Shown here: piece by piece, positions 32,401-39,780 of the stretch | Position numbering within the stretch: position 1 is the first letter of the stretch | Layout of the letters: each line of letters starts with the position of its first letter | Assembly (NCBI GenBank): GCA_963169455.1 | Contig: CAUJDW010000039.1 | Coordinates: 1-42,061 of the forward strand | Length of the DNA stretch: 42,061 nt | Direction: 5' to 3' | Origin: Bacteroidota bacterium | GTDB lineage: Bacteria; Bacteroidota; Bacteroidia; Chitinophagales; Saprospiraceae | Made by a program: the position numbers and the translations under genes | The notes under the pieces: generated by a model | What the model was told of the DNA's origin: nothing | The model's input: the letters and a program-made list of their open reading frames with translations, nothing else | Databases searched by the model: none

Positions 32401-33992
32401 TCTTCGAGGGCAAAGACGCCGTTTATGACCTGAAGGTGGACGAATTGCAGATCGATGGCGTTCCCTATATCGTCGCGGCCGACGCCTTTATTTACCCGGA
32501 TAGCGGGCATGTGGAGATCGGCCGCGGCGGGGCAATGGCCACCCTGGAAAATGCCCGGATCATCGCCGATACCCTTAATAAAAACCACGTGATCAACCGG
32601 GCGACGGTCGATATTTCCGGGCGGCGGGTTTATAAGGCCACTGGCTTTTACGAATACAATATCGGGGACAAGCAGCAGGAAATCCGCTTTGACAATATCA
32701 CCGGTTCGCCGGTGGGCAAAGGCGCGTGGAGCGAAAAACGCGCCGTCACGCGCGCTACGGGCGAGGTCAAACCGGAAGACAACTTCTATATTGACCACCG
32801 CACCGAGTTCCAGGGCGCCATCAGCCTGGAAGCGGAATCGAAAAACCTGTCCTTTGAGGGGTTTGCCCGCCTGGATGCGGAAAAGCTGCCCCACCGGTTC
32901 TGGTTCAGCGTCAGCTCCAAGGCCGATAAAAATGACCTGGCTATCAGTTTCGACGAACCCAAAAGCTTTGAAGGAGAGCCGCTGTCCACCGGCTTTTTCC
33001 TGAGCAAGGAGACGGCAGAGGCCTATCCCCGCATCCTGATGCCGCTTTTCATGCGCAAAGACCGGCCGTTGCTCCCTGTGAAAGGCATTTTTAAATATAA
33101 TAAGGAAAGGGATCAGTTTGTCTTCGGCGACTCCCTGCGGGTCACTACCAACGGCTTCATCGGCAATCAGCTCACTTTCAGCAACCGGGATGGCAAAGTG
33201 GAAGGGCAGGGCCGCTTCAATATCGGCTCCGGGCTTCTGTACATCAAAGTGGACGCGGCTGGAGCGGCTCGTTCGAAATTTATCGAACCACAGCAGGAAG
33301 AGGAAATGATCGTATCGGATACTGCGTCCCTGGCCCCCCTGGCTCCCCGCGAAGAGAAATACGAATTGGAAGCCGATTTCATGGCCGGGGTGCAAATGAT
33401 CGTGCCGGAGAAACTCCTCAGGATCATGGTCACGGACATCCAATCGATGAGCTTCGACGCCTCTTCCATCATATATCTCAATGAACTGGACTTTTTCAGG
33501 CCGGCCCTGCTGAACCTGCTGCCCCCGGGCAGGGAAACCGACGCGGCGCTGGCGAGCCTTGGGCTGGGCATTCTGGAGGTGCCTGAAAAGGCCAACCCCT
33601 ACACCTTCCTCTTCAGCAAACTGCCCATGAAGTGGAATGTGGATTACCAGTCGTTCGTATCCAAAGAGAACAAACTAGGAGTCGTAAGCATCGGCGGAAA
33701 ACCCATTAATAAAATGCTGGAGGCTTATGTGGAATTCAAAATGCCCACCAACGACGACGACAGGGTCTATATCTACATCAAATCGCCCAGCGAGCTTTTT
33801 TATTTCTTCGGGTATAAACAGGGCATCCTCAGCGTCACCTCCAACAACCCCGCCTTCATGGACGAACTGGCCAACATGAAGGCCAAAGACCGCATCTTTA
33901 AAATGGAAGACGGCAATTCCTATGAGATACAGGACGTGGATGTGGGCTCCGCCATGCAGTTCGTCAACCGCGTAAAGGCATCGGGGAAATAG
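29448..33992 (+). CDS. Very large exported protein of unknown function
   Basis: This 1514-residue protein does not match a family I can name. A signal peptide is clear (residues 1-20, SSLNAQ, with cleavage before Gln). Residues 25-120 are helical and charged; after that the chain is dominated by short beta-strands with Asp/Ser turns. The central and C-terminal parts repeat a pattern of surface-type strands (GxxxFxGxxxL) reminiscent of beta-helix or long beta-sheet envelope proteins. A compact helical, winged-helix-like insert lies near 460-520. There is no T9SS sorting domain, no lipobox, no membrane segment after the signal and no catalytic motif. The length, lack of cysteines and position after prmA are consistent with a periplasmic or outer-membrane-associated conserved Bacteroidota protein. 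It starts 25 bases after prmA. Confidence 0.8.
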   Translation: MKKYYLLIFAHFLLWSSLNAQRLERFSDDHAEFLRQLEEYMTASKRQALEDAYKEFAQAFGSGMFDNDEANRILQTGNAMLGQRMMASPYFENYLQALAMIRNTDDPKRRFREWHQVLEQVLTGITDRHLKPFNDFVVFSAAFFQNQALRYSDSGGTSWFALSNDYRFAFEDGLPVVAFDKLDLMANRRQDSIFIYQTSGRFLPTEGIWKGNGGRVTWERHGLGPEVYAELGAYEFEMIKSLYEVKEAKMHYPLFFGNKAIAGVFSDKLVAENDATGGSFPRFESRENMLEIDNIGEGITYRGGFRLNGTTVYGFGSKDNMATIHIVDKTSTASFKAFSELFTIRREERISGQSVEGILYFGRDSIYHPSVNVRFEIPSRELALSRGESATDRNPFFSSLHKVNIYADNIIAYLDQDSIAIGREKIPIVRKPVVQFESFDFYTEKDYQQLQNIATVNPIAVLKVMTDQEGTRFLHAAEVARKINPRFSIENIKSLLYDMVSRGFINYEPETEMVEVKDKVLLYADAHRNRTDYDVLRLESVTDSTNAIMNLRDNSIDISGVEVVELSQKQKVAFKPLGSRLTMLEGRDMDFDGRVFAGFSTIEGKEFHFQYEPFQIALDSIRFFDLFVPTGKMNDGQPEALSIGSRIEHLTGVLLVDAPSNKSGKEDIPMFPSLQSKANSFVFYDYKSAQDGAYTRDSFYFQLDPFSFNHLDYYSREDVQFEGTLFSADIFPPFPERVSLQEDESLGFITDTPKEGYPAYQKKGNFGGQLSLSNKGLLAKGKVEYLGAVINSEDIIFMPKQMLASAERFDLEENREEEVPRAQGFDVKIDWRPYRDSMYIRSKEAPFALFQEGQHTLEGTLILTPGGLKGDGVFDWDKATLKSRLFSFGAFSSRADTTEVKIKTQDLKDIALETSNVKSDVDFDEQTATFKANDEFLETTLPAIQYKTSMNEFTWDMAGESITFKSDPAKPGRFVSIHPDRDSLFFEGKDAVYDLKVDELQIDGVPYIVAADAFIYPDSGHVEIGRGGAMATLENARIIADTLNKNHVINRATVDISGRRVYKATGFYEYNIGDKQQEIRFDNITGSPVGKGAWSEKRAVTRATGEVKPEDNFYIDHRTEFQGAISLEAESKNLSFEGFARLDAEKLPHRFWFSVSSKADKNDLAISFDEPKSFEGEPLSTGFFLSKETAEAYPRILMPLFMRKDRPLLPVKGIFKYNKERDQFVFGDSLRVTTNGFIGNQLTFSNRDGKVEGQGRFNIGSGLLYIKVDAAGAARSKFIEPQQEEEMIVSDTASLAPLAPREEKYELEADFMAGVQMIVPEKLLRIMVTDIQSMSFDASSIIYLNELDFFRPALLNLLPPGRETDAALASLGLGILEVPEKANPYTFLFSKLPMKWNVDYQSFVSKENKLGVVSIGGKPINKMLEAYVEFKMPTNDDDRVYIYIKSPSELFYFFGYKQGILSVTSNNPAFMDELANMKAKDRIFKMEDGNSYEIQDVDVGSAMQFVNRVKASGK

Positions 33993-34102
33993 GGGCTGAC
34001 AAATATCATCCCTTTTGTGGGCGATCCGCCCTATAATTGGCGGGAAAAGCTGCTGATGCGCCCAGCTGCGGCAGTATGGTCGAACGAAAAACTTAACGCC
34101 TT

Positions 34103-34252
34103 ATGTTCCTGCTTGACCTCTTTCAAGCCAAAGTGGCATTCCTGGCCATGGTCGCCGCCCTGATCATCATTCCGGCCTGGATACTCATCGTCGCCTTCAC
34201 CAAAAAAAAGGGCAAAGCCGACAGTGTGGATGCCCCGGATGAGGGGGAATAA
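34103..34252 (+). CDS. 49-residue single-span membrane peptide
   Basis: An ATG frame of 49 codons ends in TAA at 34250-34252. It encodes a short N-terminus, a hydrophobic span (residues about 11-32, rich in Ala, Ile and Val with one Pro and one Trp), then KKKGKAD and an acidic tail ending PDEGE. A positive cluster right after the span suggests N-out/C-in topology. No good Shine-Dalgarno is visible, as is common in Bacteroidota. The composition is what a real small membrane protein shows, but no family is recognised. It lies between the large exported protein and the desaturase, on the same strand. Confidence 0.5.
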   Translation: MFLLDLFQAKVAFLAMVAALIIIPAWILIVAFTKKKGKADSVDAPDEGE

Positions 34253-34310
34253 AGAAAAAACAGCAGGCGGCGAAAGCGCCGCGGCGCGGGAGGTGAAAAA
34301 ATTTACAGGC

Positions 34311-34343
34311 TTGGGCTATTTCCGGTTTTGCGTTTTATCTTTG
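34311..34343 (+). promoter_or_regulatory. Promoter of fatty acid desaturase gene
   Basis: TTG (34311-34313) and TATCTTTG (34336-34343, an exact TAnnTTTG) are 22 bases apart. Transcription would start near 34349, about 25 bases before the ATG at 34374, which supports that start over the open frame from 34224. Confidence 0.5.
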
Positions 34344-34373
34344 CCCCTTTATTATCATTTTCAATTTTCAAGT

Positions 34374-35465
34374 ATGACTATTCAGGATATCAAATTTAAC
34401 CGGAACGACCAGCGGAATTTTGTCTCCGAGCTGCGCCTTCGAGTCAACAACTATTTTCAGGAGAATAATATCAGCCGCTACGCCAACCGCAAAATGGTGA
34501 TCAAAACCATTGCCCTGATTACCTTTTTTGCAGTCCCCTATGGCATCGTGGTCAGCGGCCGGGCCGATCATCCCTGGCTGCTCGTCCTGCTGTGGGCCGT
34601 CATGGGCCTGGCGACGGCAGGCATCGGCTTTTCCATCATGCACGACGCCAACCACGGCGCTTATTCCCGCAATAAGGCCGTCAACATGATACTGGGTTAC
34701 CTGATGAACCTCATCGGCGGCAACACCATCAACTGGCGCATCCAGCACAATGTGCTTCACCATTCCTACACCAATGTCAGCGGCATGGATGAGGATATCG
34801 ACGCTGGCAAGATACTCCGCTTCTCCCCGCATCAGGAACGCTACTGGTTTCATCGCTTTCAGCACATCTACGCCTGGTTTTTTTACGGCTTGATGACCTT
34901 CATGTGGATTACGACCAAAGACATCCGGCAACTGATCCGTTATTCCCGCAGCGGCTTGCTTTCTACGCAGGGAGTCACCTTGAGCTGGGCGCTGGCCGAA
35001 CTCATCATCACCAAAGTGATCTATTACGGCTACCTGCTGGTGCTCCCCATGATCATGCTGGACATTCCCTGGTACATGACCCTCCTGTACTTTTCCATGA
35101 TGCACTTCATCCTGGGGCTTACGACCGCCTGTGTTTTCCAGATGGCCCACGTGATGGATGAAACAGCCTATCCGCTGCCCGATGAGGAGGGCAACCTGGA
35201 AAACAGCTGGGCGGTGCACCAACTGCTCACCACGGCCAATTTCGCGCCGAATAGCAGGATCATGTCCTGGTATGTCGGCGGGCTGAACTTCCAGATCGAA
35301 CACCATTTGTTTCCCAATATCTGCCACATCCATTACCCGAAGCTGTCCCGCATCGTGCGGGAAACGGCCGAAAGGTTTGGCTTGCCTTACAACGTCCAGC
35401 CCACTTTTCTGGCGGCTCTTGGCAACCACGCCAAAATGCTGCGGCAGTTGGGCAGGGCAGACTGA
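34374..35465 (+). CDS. Fatty acid desaturase, acyl-CoA/front-end type
   Basis: This 363-residue membrane di-iron desaturase introduces double bonds in fatty acyl chains. The three histidine boxes are present: HDANH (residues about 88-92), HNVLHH (about 125-130), and QIEHH in the C-terminal third, the QxxHH form typical of front-end (delta-6 or delta-5-like) desaturases. There is no fused cytochrome b5 domain, so an external electron donor is needed. Hydrophobic segments lie near residues 40-60, 63-85, and 160-180 and again around 205-255. The frame is open from 34224, overlapping the small membrane peptide, but the ATG at 34374 follows a good promoter. It lies 61 bases before adenosine deaminase on the same strand. 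Confidence 0.9.
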   Translation: MTIQDIKFNRNDQRNFVSELRLRVNNYFQENNISRYANRKMVIKTIALITFFAVPYGIVVSGRADHPWLLVLLWAVMGLATAGIGFSIMHDANHGAYSRNKAVNMILGYLMNLIGGNTINWRIQHNVLHHSYTNVSGMDEDIDAGKILRFSPHQERYWFHRFQHIYAWFFYGLMTFMWITTKDIRQLIRYSRSGLLSTQGVTLSWALAELIITKVIYYGYLLVLPMIMLDIPWYMTLLYFSMMHFILGLTTACVFQMAHVMDETAYPLPDEEGNLENSWAVHQLLTTANFAPNSRIMSWYVGGLNFQIEHHLFPNICHIHYPKLSRIVRETAERFGLPYNVQPTFLAALGNHAKMLRQLGRAD

Positions 35466-35526
35466 ATAAAAAGGGGCCTTGCCCCACCTTCGTTCAAAAT
35501 GCCTTCGCGGGCCTCAAAAGCCGCTT

Positions 35527-36516
35527 ATGGACTTCGTCCGTCTGCCCAAGGTTGAACTGCACCTGCATCTGGATTGCTCCCTGAGCTTCGCAGTTGCCTC
35601 CCGGATCGACCCATCCATTACGGCTGAAGCCTACCGCCGGGATTTTATCGCTCCGGTTAGGTGCCACGACCTGGCGGAATACCTCACCCATGCCGAACAC
35701 GGTATTCGCCTGATGCAAAAAGCCGAACATCTCGAATGGGTGGTTTGGGATCTGATCAGGCAGCTGGAGGAAGAAAATGTCCGGTATGCAGAAATTCGCT
35801 TTGCGCCCCTTCTGCACACGAGGGAGGGCCTTGCGCCGGCCGAAGTCGTGGAAATCGTGGCCGGCGCGCTGTTGCAGGGCGCTGCGGGATCTAACCTGGA
35901 AGCCAGGCTTATCCTTTGCACCCTGAGGCACTTTTCACAGGCCCAGAGCATGGAGACTGCCCGCCTGGCGGAGCGCTTCTTCGGCGGAGCCGTCGCCGGC
36001 TTCGATATCGCGGGCGATGAGGCCGGTTTTCCGCTCGCCAGCCATATTGACGCTTTTCGGTATGCCAGGGAAAGGGGCATTCCCTGTACGGCCCATGCCG
36101 GCGAGGCCCGCGGGCCCGACAGCATCAGGGAGGTGCTGGAACACTTGCGGCCCGCACGCCTGGGCCATGGCATCCGGTCGGTGGAAGACCCCGGCCTGGT
36201 GCAGTACCTGAAACAACAGCAGATCCATCTCGAGATTTGCCCCACCAGCAATATCCAGACCGGCATTTTTGATGACATCGGCCGCCATCCCGTCGGCAGG
36301 CTCTACCAGCAAGGCCTGGCGCTGAATATCAATACCGATGGCCGCACCCTGTCCAACGTGACGCTCGCCCAGGAATATCAAAACCTCAGCCTGCACTTTG
36401 ACTGGGGCAGGGAACACTTCCTGCACACCAACCTCATGGCTCTGGATGCAGCCTTTATCCCTGCCGCCCTGAAGGAAAAGCTGAAGGCCGAACTGCGGGA
36501 GGCCTACCGGGTGTAA
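35527..36516 (+). CDS. add: Adenosine deaminase
   Basis: This 329-residue zinc enzyme deaminates adenosine (or deoxyadenosine) to inosine. The metal-binding N-terminal motif is KVELHLHLDCSLS, with Cys where HLDG is usual. Further catalytic segments are THAEHGIRLM, then TAHAGEARGPDSIREVL with the catalytic Glu, LGHGIRS with the catalytic His, LEICPTSNIQTG, and the zinc Asp in INTDGRTLSNVTLAQEY. In the last motif the second Asp of the usual TDD is Gly, a form also found in part of the bacterial family. The frame opens at 35479 but the ATG at 35527 starts the protein. It faces the CBS gene across a 228-base gap. Confidence 0.9.
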   Translation: MDFVRLPKVELHLHLDCSLSFAVASRIDPSITAEAYRRDFIAPVRCHDLAEYLTHAEHGIRLMQKAEHLEWVVWDLIRQLEEENVRYAEIRFAPLLHTREGLAPAEVVEIVAGALLQGAAGSNLEARLILCTLRHFSQAQSMETARLAERFFGGAVAGFDIAGDEAGFPLASHIDAFRYARERGIPCTAHAGEARGPDSIREVLEHLRPARLGHGIRSVEDPGLVQYLKQQQIHLEICPTSNIQTGIFDDIGRHPVGRLYQQGLALNINTDGRTLSNVTLAQEYQNLSLHFDWGREHFLHTNLMALDAAFIPAALKEKLKAELREAYRV

Positions 36517-36693
36517 GCGCGGGCAGTACAGATTAGACGGACGGACGGATGGGCGGGCAGGTTTCGGGGTTCGCCGAAGGCTCACCTCGTCTCCCCCTCT
36601 CCGGGCCTCCCAGTCTCCTTTGGGGGAGGGCTGATTTCCGGCAGCCGCACAGCCATCTGTTATCGAAAGCGGGCAAGCCCCGTACCCTTTTTA

Positions 36694-36720
36694 TAACGGC
36701 GCAAATACATTTGCGCGTTA
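36694..36720. repeat. Hairpin with embedded TAnnTTTG box
   Basis: TAACGGCGCAAAT and ATTTGCGCGTTA pair through 12 bases with one bulged G and a 2-base loop. TACATTTG at 36706-36713 fits TAnnTTTG and points rightward into the antisense strand of the CBS gene. No T-run follows on either side. It lies between the stops of the convergent add and CBS genes. Confidence 0.55.
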
Positions 36721-36744
36721 CGGCCGAAGGTTCTTCCCATTTTC

Positions 36745-37233
36745 CTATGCGTTCCCCGTGTGCCTGGACTTTTTGTAGTCGGGCAAAGCCGGCTCTCTTC
36801 CTTTCCAGGTATCCGGCACGTGGGGGCGTTTGGAATTCAGGTCCTGTACGGCCTTCAGGACGTCGGCCCGGCTGATCTGGCCCACGAGTTTTCCCTTGTC
36901 AACGACGGGCAGGCGTTTGTAGCCGAAGTTGATGAATTCGTTCGCCGCATCGAAAATAGTCGAGCTGGTGTTGATCGTCTTGACCTCTTTTGACATGTAA
37001 TCGCCGACGCTCAGCATTTGCAGAGGTTCCTCGTTGTACAGCCCGTCGAACAAAATGCGGATGCAGTCCACTTCCGACAGCATGCCTACCAGTTCCCCCT
37101 CCTTGTTAAGAACCGGAGCGCCGGAGATTTTTTTCCTGAGCATTGTATCGATAGCCTCCCAGAGGTGGGTTTCCGGGTGAAAAGTGACCAGCCTGGTGGT
37201 CATGTACTGGGTGACGGACGGGAATTTTTTCAT
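36745..37233 (-). CDS. Tandem CBS-domain protein
   Basis: This 162-residue protein is made of two CBS domains, residues about 8-70 (VTQYMTTRLVTFHPETHLWEAIDTMLRKKISGAPVLNKEGELVGMLSE) and about 76-138 (VGDYMSKEVKTINTSSTIFDAANEFINFGYKRLPVVDKGKLVGQISRADVL). Such Bateman modules bind adenine nucleotides and act as energy or redox sensors. There is no attached catalytic domain. The start is the ATG at 37233, not the TTG at 37242. It is divergent from the oxidoreductase operon and shares with it a palindromic promoter region, so a regulatory link is plausible but unproven. Confidence 0.88.
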   Translation of the reverse strand: MKKFPSVTQYMTTRLVTFHPETHLWEAIDTMLRKKISGAPVLNKEGELVGMLSEVDCIRILFDGLYNEEPLQMLSVGDYMSKEVKTINTSSTIFDAANEFINFGYKRLPVVDKGKLVGQISRADVLKAVQDLNSKRPHVPDTWKGREPALPDYKKSRHTGNA

Positions 37234-37301
37234 GGCGGCCAATTTTGGTGTCTGTAATGTGGATTCAGAATCAAACCAAAAATATACTCAAAAAATAGCG
37301 T

Positions 37302-37335
37302 CAATCAAAAATAATGTTCTAATTATTTTTGATTG
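37302..37335. promoter_or_regulatory. 14-bp palindrome carrying back-to-back -7 boxes
   Basis: CAATCAAAAATAAT (37302-37315) and ATTATTTTTGATTG (37322-37335) are exact reverse complements around GTTCTA. Because of the symmetry, TATTTTTG (TAnnTTTG) occurs on the plus strand at 37324-37331, facing the oxidoreductase operon, and on the minus strand at 37313-37306, facing the CBS gene. It may be two overlapping divergent promoters, an operator, or both. No -33 elements stand out. Confidence 0.6.
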
Positions 37336-37503
37336 GTGGAATATTTGAGGCTTGCCTTTCGGAGGAGGAGATGACAAAAATCAGGCTTGCGTGCGGCTTT
37401 TGTCATTCCGGAAGGGATGGAAGAGGGCTATTTTAAAGTGTCAAACCAGGACGAACTACTTTTTTCAGCGTTTGGCCCATCCGTTCATTCAAAAACCAGG
37501 AAA

Positions 37504-39780
37504 ATGATAGAAATACGCGGCCACGCCAGGGGCGGCCAGGGAATGGTCACCGCTTTCGAGATACTGGCCAAGGTTTTCAACAAGCTGGGCGATTTTAACG
37601 TTCAGGCTTTTCCCGCCTTCGGGGTTGAAAGAACAGGAGCACCCATTCAAGCTTTCCTGAGAGTTGCCAAAAGCGAAATCCTCAACCGCAGCAACGTCTA
37701 TCATCCCCATCTCATCATTGTATTCGACGAGAGCTTACTGGAACAGGTTCCCGTTTTTGAAGGGCTGAAGGAAAATGGGGCCGTTTTGGTCAATACGGAG
37801 AAGCATCCTTCCGCATTCGCCGGCAAGGCGGGCCGGGTTTACACGGCGCCCGCCACCCGGATATCCCTGGAACTCGGGTTGGGGTCCAGGTCGCTTCCCA
37901 TTATCAACGCGGCAATGATCGGGGCTGTCATGCGGGTGTTCGATGCCGGTTTGAGCAGTGTCCTGCCCGTTCTTCGGGCGAACGTGCCTTCCAAGCCGGA
38001 TGCCAACGCAGAAGCTGCCCGCCGGGCCTATGAGCTGGTTCAGGGGCTGGGTGAAGGCGATGGTTACCTGGTGGATTCCCTCTACGCCACGGAGCAGGAA
38101 CCCCTGGAGGTTCCGGAAGAAACCCTCGCCGCTGCTTCGGGCCAGGAACCGGATGCCTTTCAGGCGCCCTTCTGGGATGTGCCCATGTCAAACAATAAAA
38201 CCGGCAACTGGCGGCTGATGGCCCCGGTTTACGCCACGAGAACCCCGCCCTGTAACGCCAACTGCCCCGCGGGGACCGACGTGCGGGGGTTCGTGCGCCT
38301 GGCCGGCGAGAAAAAATTCGCCGAGGCATTTGGCCTGATCAGCCGCTATAACCCCTTTCCCGGCATCTGCGGGCGGGTATGCCCCCACTTTTGCGAACAG
38401 AACTGCAACCGCAATGGCCTGGACGAGGGCCTGAACGTCGGCGCAATCGAGCGTTTTCTCGGCGACCGCTTCCGCAACCGCCCGCTCGAGGCAACACCGA
38501 TCCGCCACCGGGAAAAGGTGGCCGTAGTGGGATCCGGGCCCGCCGGGCTTACAGCAGCGCTAAGGCTGCGGCGCAAAGGCTATGCCGTCACGGTTTTTGA
38601 GGCCCTGCCCAAAGCCGGCGGCATGATGCGCGCAGGCATCCCCAAATTCCGGTTGCCGGACGAGGTGCTCGACGAAGAAATTGCGGCCATCGAAAAGGAA
38701 GGGGTCACCATTCTGCCGGGCCACCGGGTTACGGCTGCGGAACTTGCGGATAAAGGCTTCCAGGCCGTGATTGCAGCGGCCGGCTCCCACATCGGCATGC
38801 CTATCGGGCTGGAGCATGAACACCTGGTAACCGAAGGGATCACCTTTCTGCGCCGCTTCAAACTGCACGGCGATAAGGACGGGCTTGGGAAAGGGGATGA
38901 GGTAGCCATAATCGGCGGGGGCAACACGGCCATAGACGTGGCGCGCACCATGCTGCGGCTGGGCGCCGTGCCAACCATTTATTACCGCCGGACGATCAGC
39001 GAGATGCCCGCCATTGCCCAGGAAGTGGAAGAAGCTATGGCGGAAGGCGTGCAAATGGAATTCCTTGTGGCGCCTGTAGCTGTGCGCCAGACCCGGGAAG
39101 GGCTGTTATGCCTCCACCTCCAGGATATGCGCCTTGGCGAACCCGATGATTCCGGGCGCCGCCGGCCGGCGCCCATCGAAGGGCCGGGAAGGGAAGTGCT
39201 GGCCGACAAGGTGGTTGCCGCTATCGGGCAGGAGTATGACGGCTTCGTCTTCCAGGGCCGGAAAGTGGAAGCCCGCCAGGGGCGGCTCGGCCTGGCTTTG
39301 CCCGTGCCCGTTTTCTGCGCCGGCGATATGGCCTGGGGCGGCACGGTGGCGGAAGCAATCGGCAGCGGCAACAAAGTGGCCGAAGAAGTCCATGCCTTCC
39401 TGCGGGGAATGCCCTATCACAGCAAGGAGAGCCTGCCGGAAGTCGTCCTGCCCGAAGATATCAATTTCACCTATTTCCTGCCTGCGCCCCGCCACCGGCA
39501 GGAGATACGCCACAACAGGGACTTGTACAATGATTTTACGGAAGTGGCGGGAGCCCTGGAAGAACCCCATGTGGTGGCGGAAGCCGGACGGTGCCTGCAC
39601 TGCGGCGATTGCTTCAACTGCGGCAACTGTTTCAACTTCTGCCCGGATGCGGCCATCTTCGTCGATGAAAGCGGCAGGCTGCGCATCGATTACGACTATT
39701 GCAAAGGCTGCGGGATCTGCGCCCAGGAATGCCCCTGTTCCGCCATCAGGTTTGAATTAATGGAAGAAGCTAAACCATGA
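37504..39780 (+). CDS. 2-oxoacid:ferredoxin oxidoreductase gamma subunit fused to GltD-like NAD(P)H oxidoreductase and ferredoxin domain
   Basis: This is a 758-residue three-part fusion. Residues 1 to about 185 are a gamma subunit of pyruvate-type 2-oxoacid oxidoreductases (IRGHARGGQGMVTAFEIL, FPAFGVERTGAPI). Residues about 245-320 form an iron-sulfur domain like that at the start of the glutamate synthase small subunit (Cys250, 254, 289, 293, 297, 301). Residues about 335-660 are a two-dinucleotide-domain flavoprotein, with GSGPAG at 343-348 for FAD and GGGNTAID from 471 for NAD(P). Residues about 695-755 carry two ferredoxin-type clusters, starting CLHCGDCFNCGNCFNFCP at 697. Electrons from 2-oxoacid oxidation could thus pass to NAD(P) within the complex, or the reverse. 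The ATG at 37504 has AGGA five bases before it. The stop overlaps the alpha gene by ATGA. Confidence 0.85.
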   Translation: MIEIRGHARGGQGMVTAFEILAKVFNKLGDFNVQAFPAFGVERTGAPIQAFLRVAKSEILNRSNVYHPHLIIVFDESLLEQVPVFEGLKENGAVLVNTEKHPSAFAGKAGRVYTAPATRISLELGLGSRSLPIINAAMIGAVMRVFDAGLSSVLPVLRANVPSKPDANAEAARRAYELVQGLGEGDGYLVDSLYATEQEPLEVPEETLAAASGQEPDAFQAPFWDVPMSNNKTGNWRLMAPVYATRTPPCNANCPAGTDVRGFVRLAGEKKFAEAFGLISRYNPFPGICGRVCPHFCEQNCNRNGLDEGLNVGAIERFLGDRFRNRPLEATPIRHREKVAVVGSGPAGLTAALRLRRKGYAVTVFEALPKAGGMMRAGIPKFRLPDEVLDEEIAAIEKEGVTILPGHRVTAAELADKGFQAVIAAAGSHIGMPIGLEHEHLVTEGITFLRRFKLHGDKDGLGKGDEVAIIGGGNTAIDVARTMLRLGAVPTIYYRRTISEMPAIAQEVEEAMAEGVQMEFLVAPVAVRQTREGLLCLHLQDMRLGEPDDSGRRRPAPIEGPGREVLADKVVAAIGQEYDGFVFQGRKVEARQGRLGLALPVPVFCAGDMAWGGTVAEAIGSGNKVAEEVHAFLRGMPYHSKESLPEVVLPEDINFTYFLPAPRHRQEIRHNRDLYNDFTEVAGALEEPHVVAEAGRCLHCGDCFNCGNCFNFCPDAAIFVDESGRLRIDYDYCKGCGICAQECPCSAIRFELMEEAKP

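Noticed and set aside
31407-33443. 678-codon minus-strand frame inside the large exported protein
   Set aside because: It is antisense to a gene with a clean signal peptide and operon position; such long shadows are usual in GC-rich DNA.
36549-36875. Plus-strand frame starting before the CBS gene end
   Set aside because: It covers the hairpin and the antisense of the CBS gene and shows no protein-like features.
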